Source of the DNA: Gaiella sp051003695
GTDB taxonomy: Bacteria > Actinomycetota > Thermoleophilia > Gaiellales > Gaiellaceae
Length of the DNA: 5,607 nt
Direction of reading: 5' to 3'
Assembly (NCBI GenBank): GCA_051003695.1
Contig: JBPCLB010000143.1
Span: forward strand, 1-5,607
Shown: one piece after another, positions 5,509 through 5,607 of the stretch
How positions within the stretch are numbered: position 1 is the first letter of the stretch
How the letters are laid out: every line of letters begins with the position of its first letter
The notes under the pieces: model-generated
The model's database searches: none
The model's input: the letters and a program-made list of their open reading frames with translations, nothing else
Told to the model about the DNA's origin: nothing
Position numbers and translations under genes: made by a program

Positions 5509-5544
5509 GCCCGGACTCTAGGCGACCCTTGTATCGTCGGCCGC
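5509..5544. promoter_or_regulatory. Very short divergent intergenic region
   Basis: Only 36 bp separate the cupin ATG (leftward) from the ATG at 5545 (rightward). Neither start has a Shine-Dalgarno site. TATCGT at 5532-5537 is a weak -10-like hexamer placed 7 bases before the rightward ATG, the spacing expected for a leaderless transcript. No convincing -35 is visible. Promoters may overlap or lie inside the opposing gene. Confidence 0.25.
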
Positions 5545-5607
5545 ATGACTCCAATCGCCGAGCAACGTGACTATCACGTTCACACGGGGCGGCTCGGAGA
5601 GCTGGTC
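5545..5607 (+). CDS. N-terminal fragment of an unidentified protein, cut by the window end
   Basis: An open frame begins at ATG 5545 and continues for 21 codons to the end of the window (MTPIAEQRDYHV, then HTGRLGELV). There is no ribosome site, but the frame starts 36 bp from the divergent cupin start, a sensible gene position. Asp-Tyr-His-Val-His-Thr at 9-14 resembles the N-terminal His-x-His metal motif of PHP-domain phosphoesterases, but 21 residues are too few to assign a family. It may be a chance frame. Confidence 0.4.
   Translation, partial: MTPIAEQRDYHVHTGRLGELV

Noticed and set aside
3494..5554. A 686-codon open frame on the minus strand across the isochorismatase-like, alcohol dehydrogenase and cupin genes.
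   Set aside because: It runs antisense to two well-recognised genes, has no family motif, and is rich in Arg, Gly, Ala and Asp as expected for a shadow frame in high-GC DNA.

Overview
The window is high-GC DNA (about two-thirds G+C by eye) with dense coding, GTG and probably TTG starts, and mostly short intergenic gaps. This fits an actinobacterium-like organism (Actinomycetota in the broad sense, possibly a Thermoleophilia- or Acidimicrobiia-type lineage). No taxonomic marker gene is present, so that is only a guess. I see no tRNA, rRNA, IS element, CRISPR array or phage gene. The content is metabolic, most likely a catabolic accessory cluster.

Layout. Positions 1-121 hold a strong GC hairpin, and a second hairpin runs over the end of the first gene. 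A minus-strand operon (about 2357 down to 122) encodes, in order of transcription, a thiamine-diphosphate-dependent 2-oxoacid dehydrogenase E1 beta subunit, its E1 alpha subunit, and a 60-residue 4-oxalocrotonate tautomerase-family protein. Spacing is overlapping or a few bases. A 108-bp divergent intergenic region (2358-2465) with direct repeats separates it from a plus-strand pair: an SMP-30/gluconolactonase-family protein (2466-3386) and an isochorismatase-like hydrolase (3395-4009), 8 bp apart. A perfect 19-bp palindrome (4020-4038) then precedes a zinc-dependent, probably NAD-using, alcohol dehydrogenase (4052-5146). A convergent small KdgF-like cupin (5508 down to 5158) follows after only 11 bp. 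The first 21 codons of another plus-strand gene start at 5545 and run off the end.

How they may work together (inference). The set contains a lactonase-like hydrolase, a second hydrolase, a zinc dehydrogenase, a tautomerase, a sugar-acid-type cupin and the decarboxylating half of a 2-oxoacid dehydrogenase. This reads as stepwise breakdown of a small carbon source (a sugar acid or a ring-cleavage product) to a 2-oxoacid that E1 would decarboxylate. E2 (lipoyl acyltransferase) and E3 (dihydrolipoamide dehydrogenase) are not in the window, and the substrate cannot be read from sequence.

The points most worth a second look are: the isochorismatase-like protein has Ser in place of the nucleophilic Cys; E1 alpha has GEG instead of GDG in its thiamine-diphosphate motif; the tautomerase has Gln where 4-oxalocrotonate tautomerase has Arg39; the E1 genes are in beta-alpha order; and the palindrome upstream of the dehydrogenase looks like a repressor operator. 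I found no clear evidence of a wholly new type of system.
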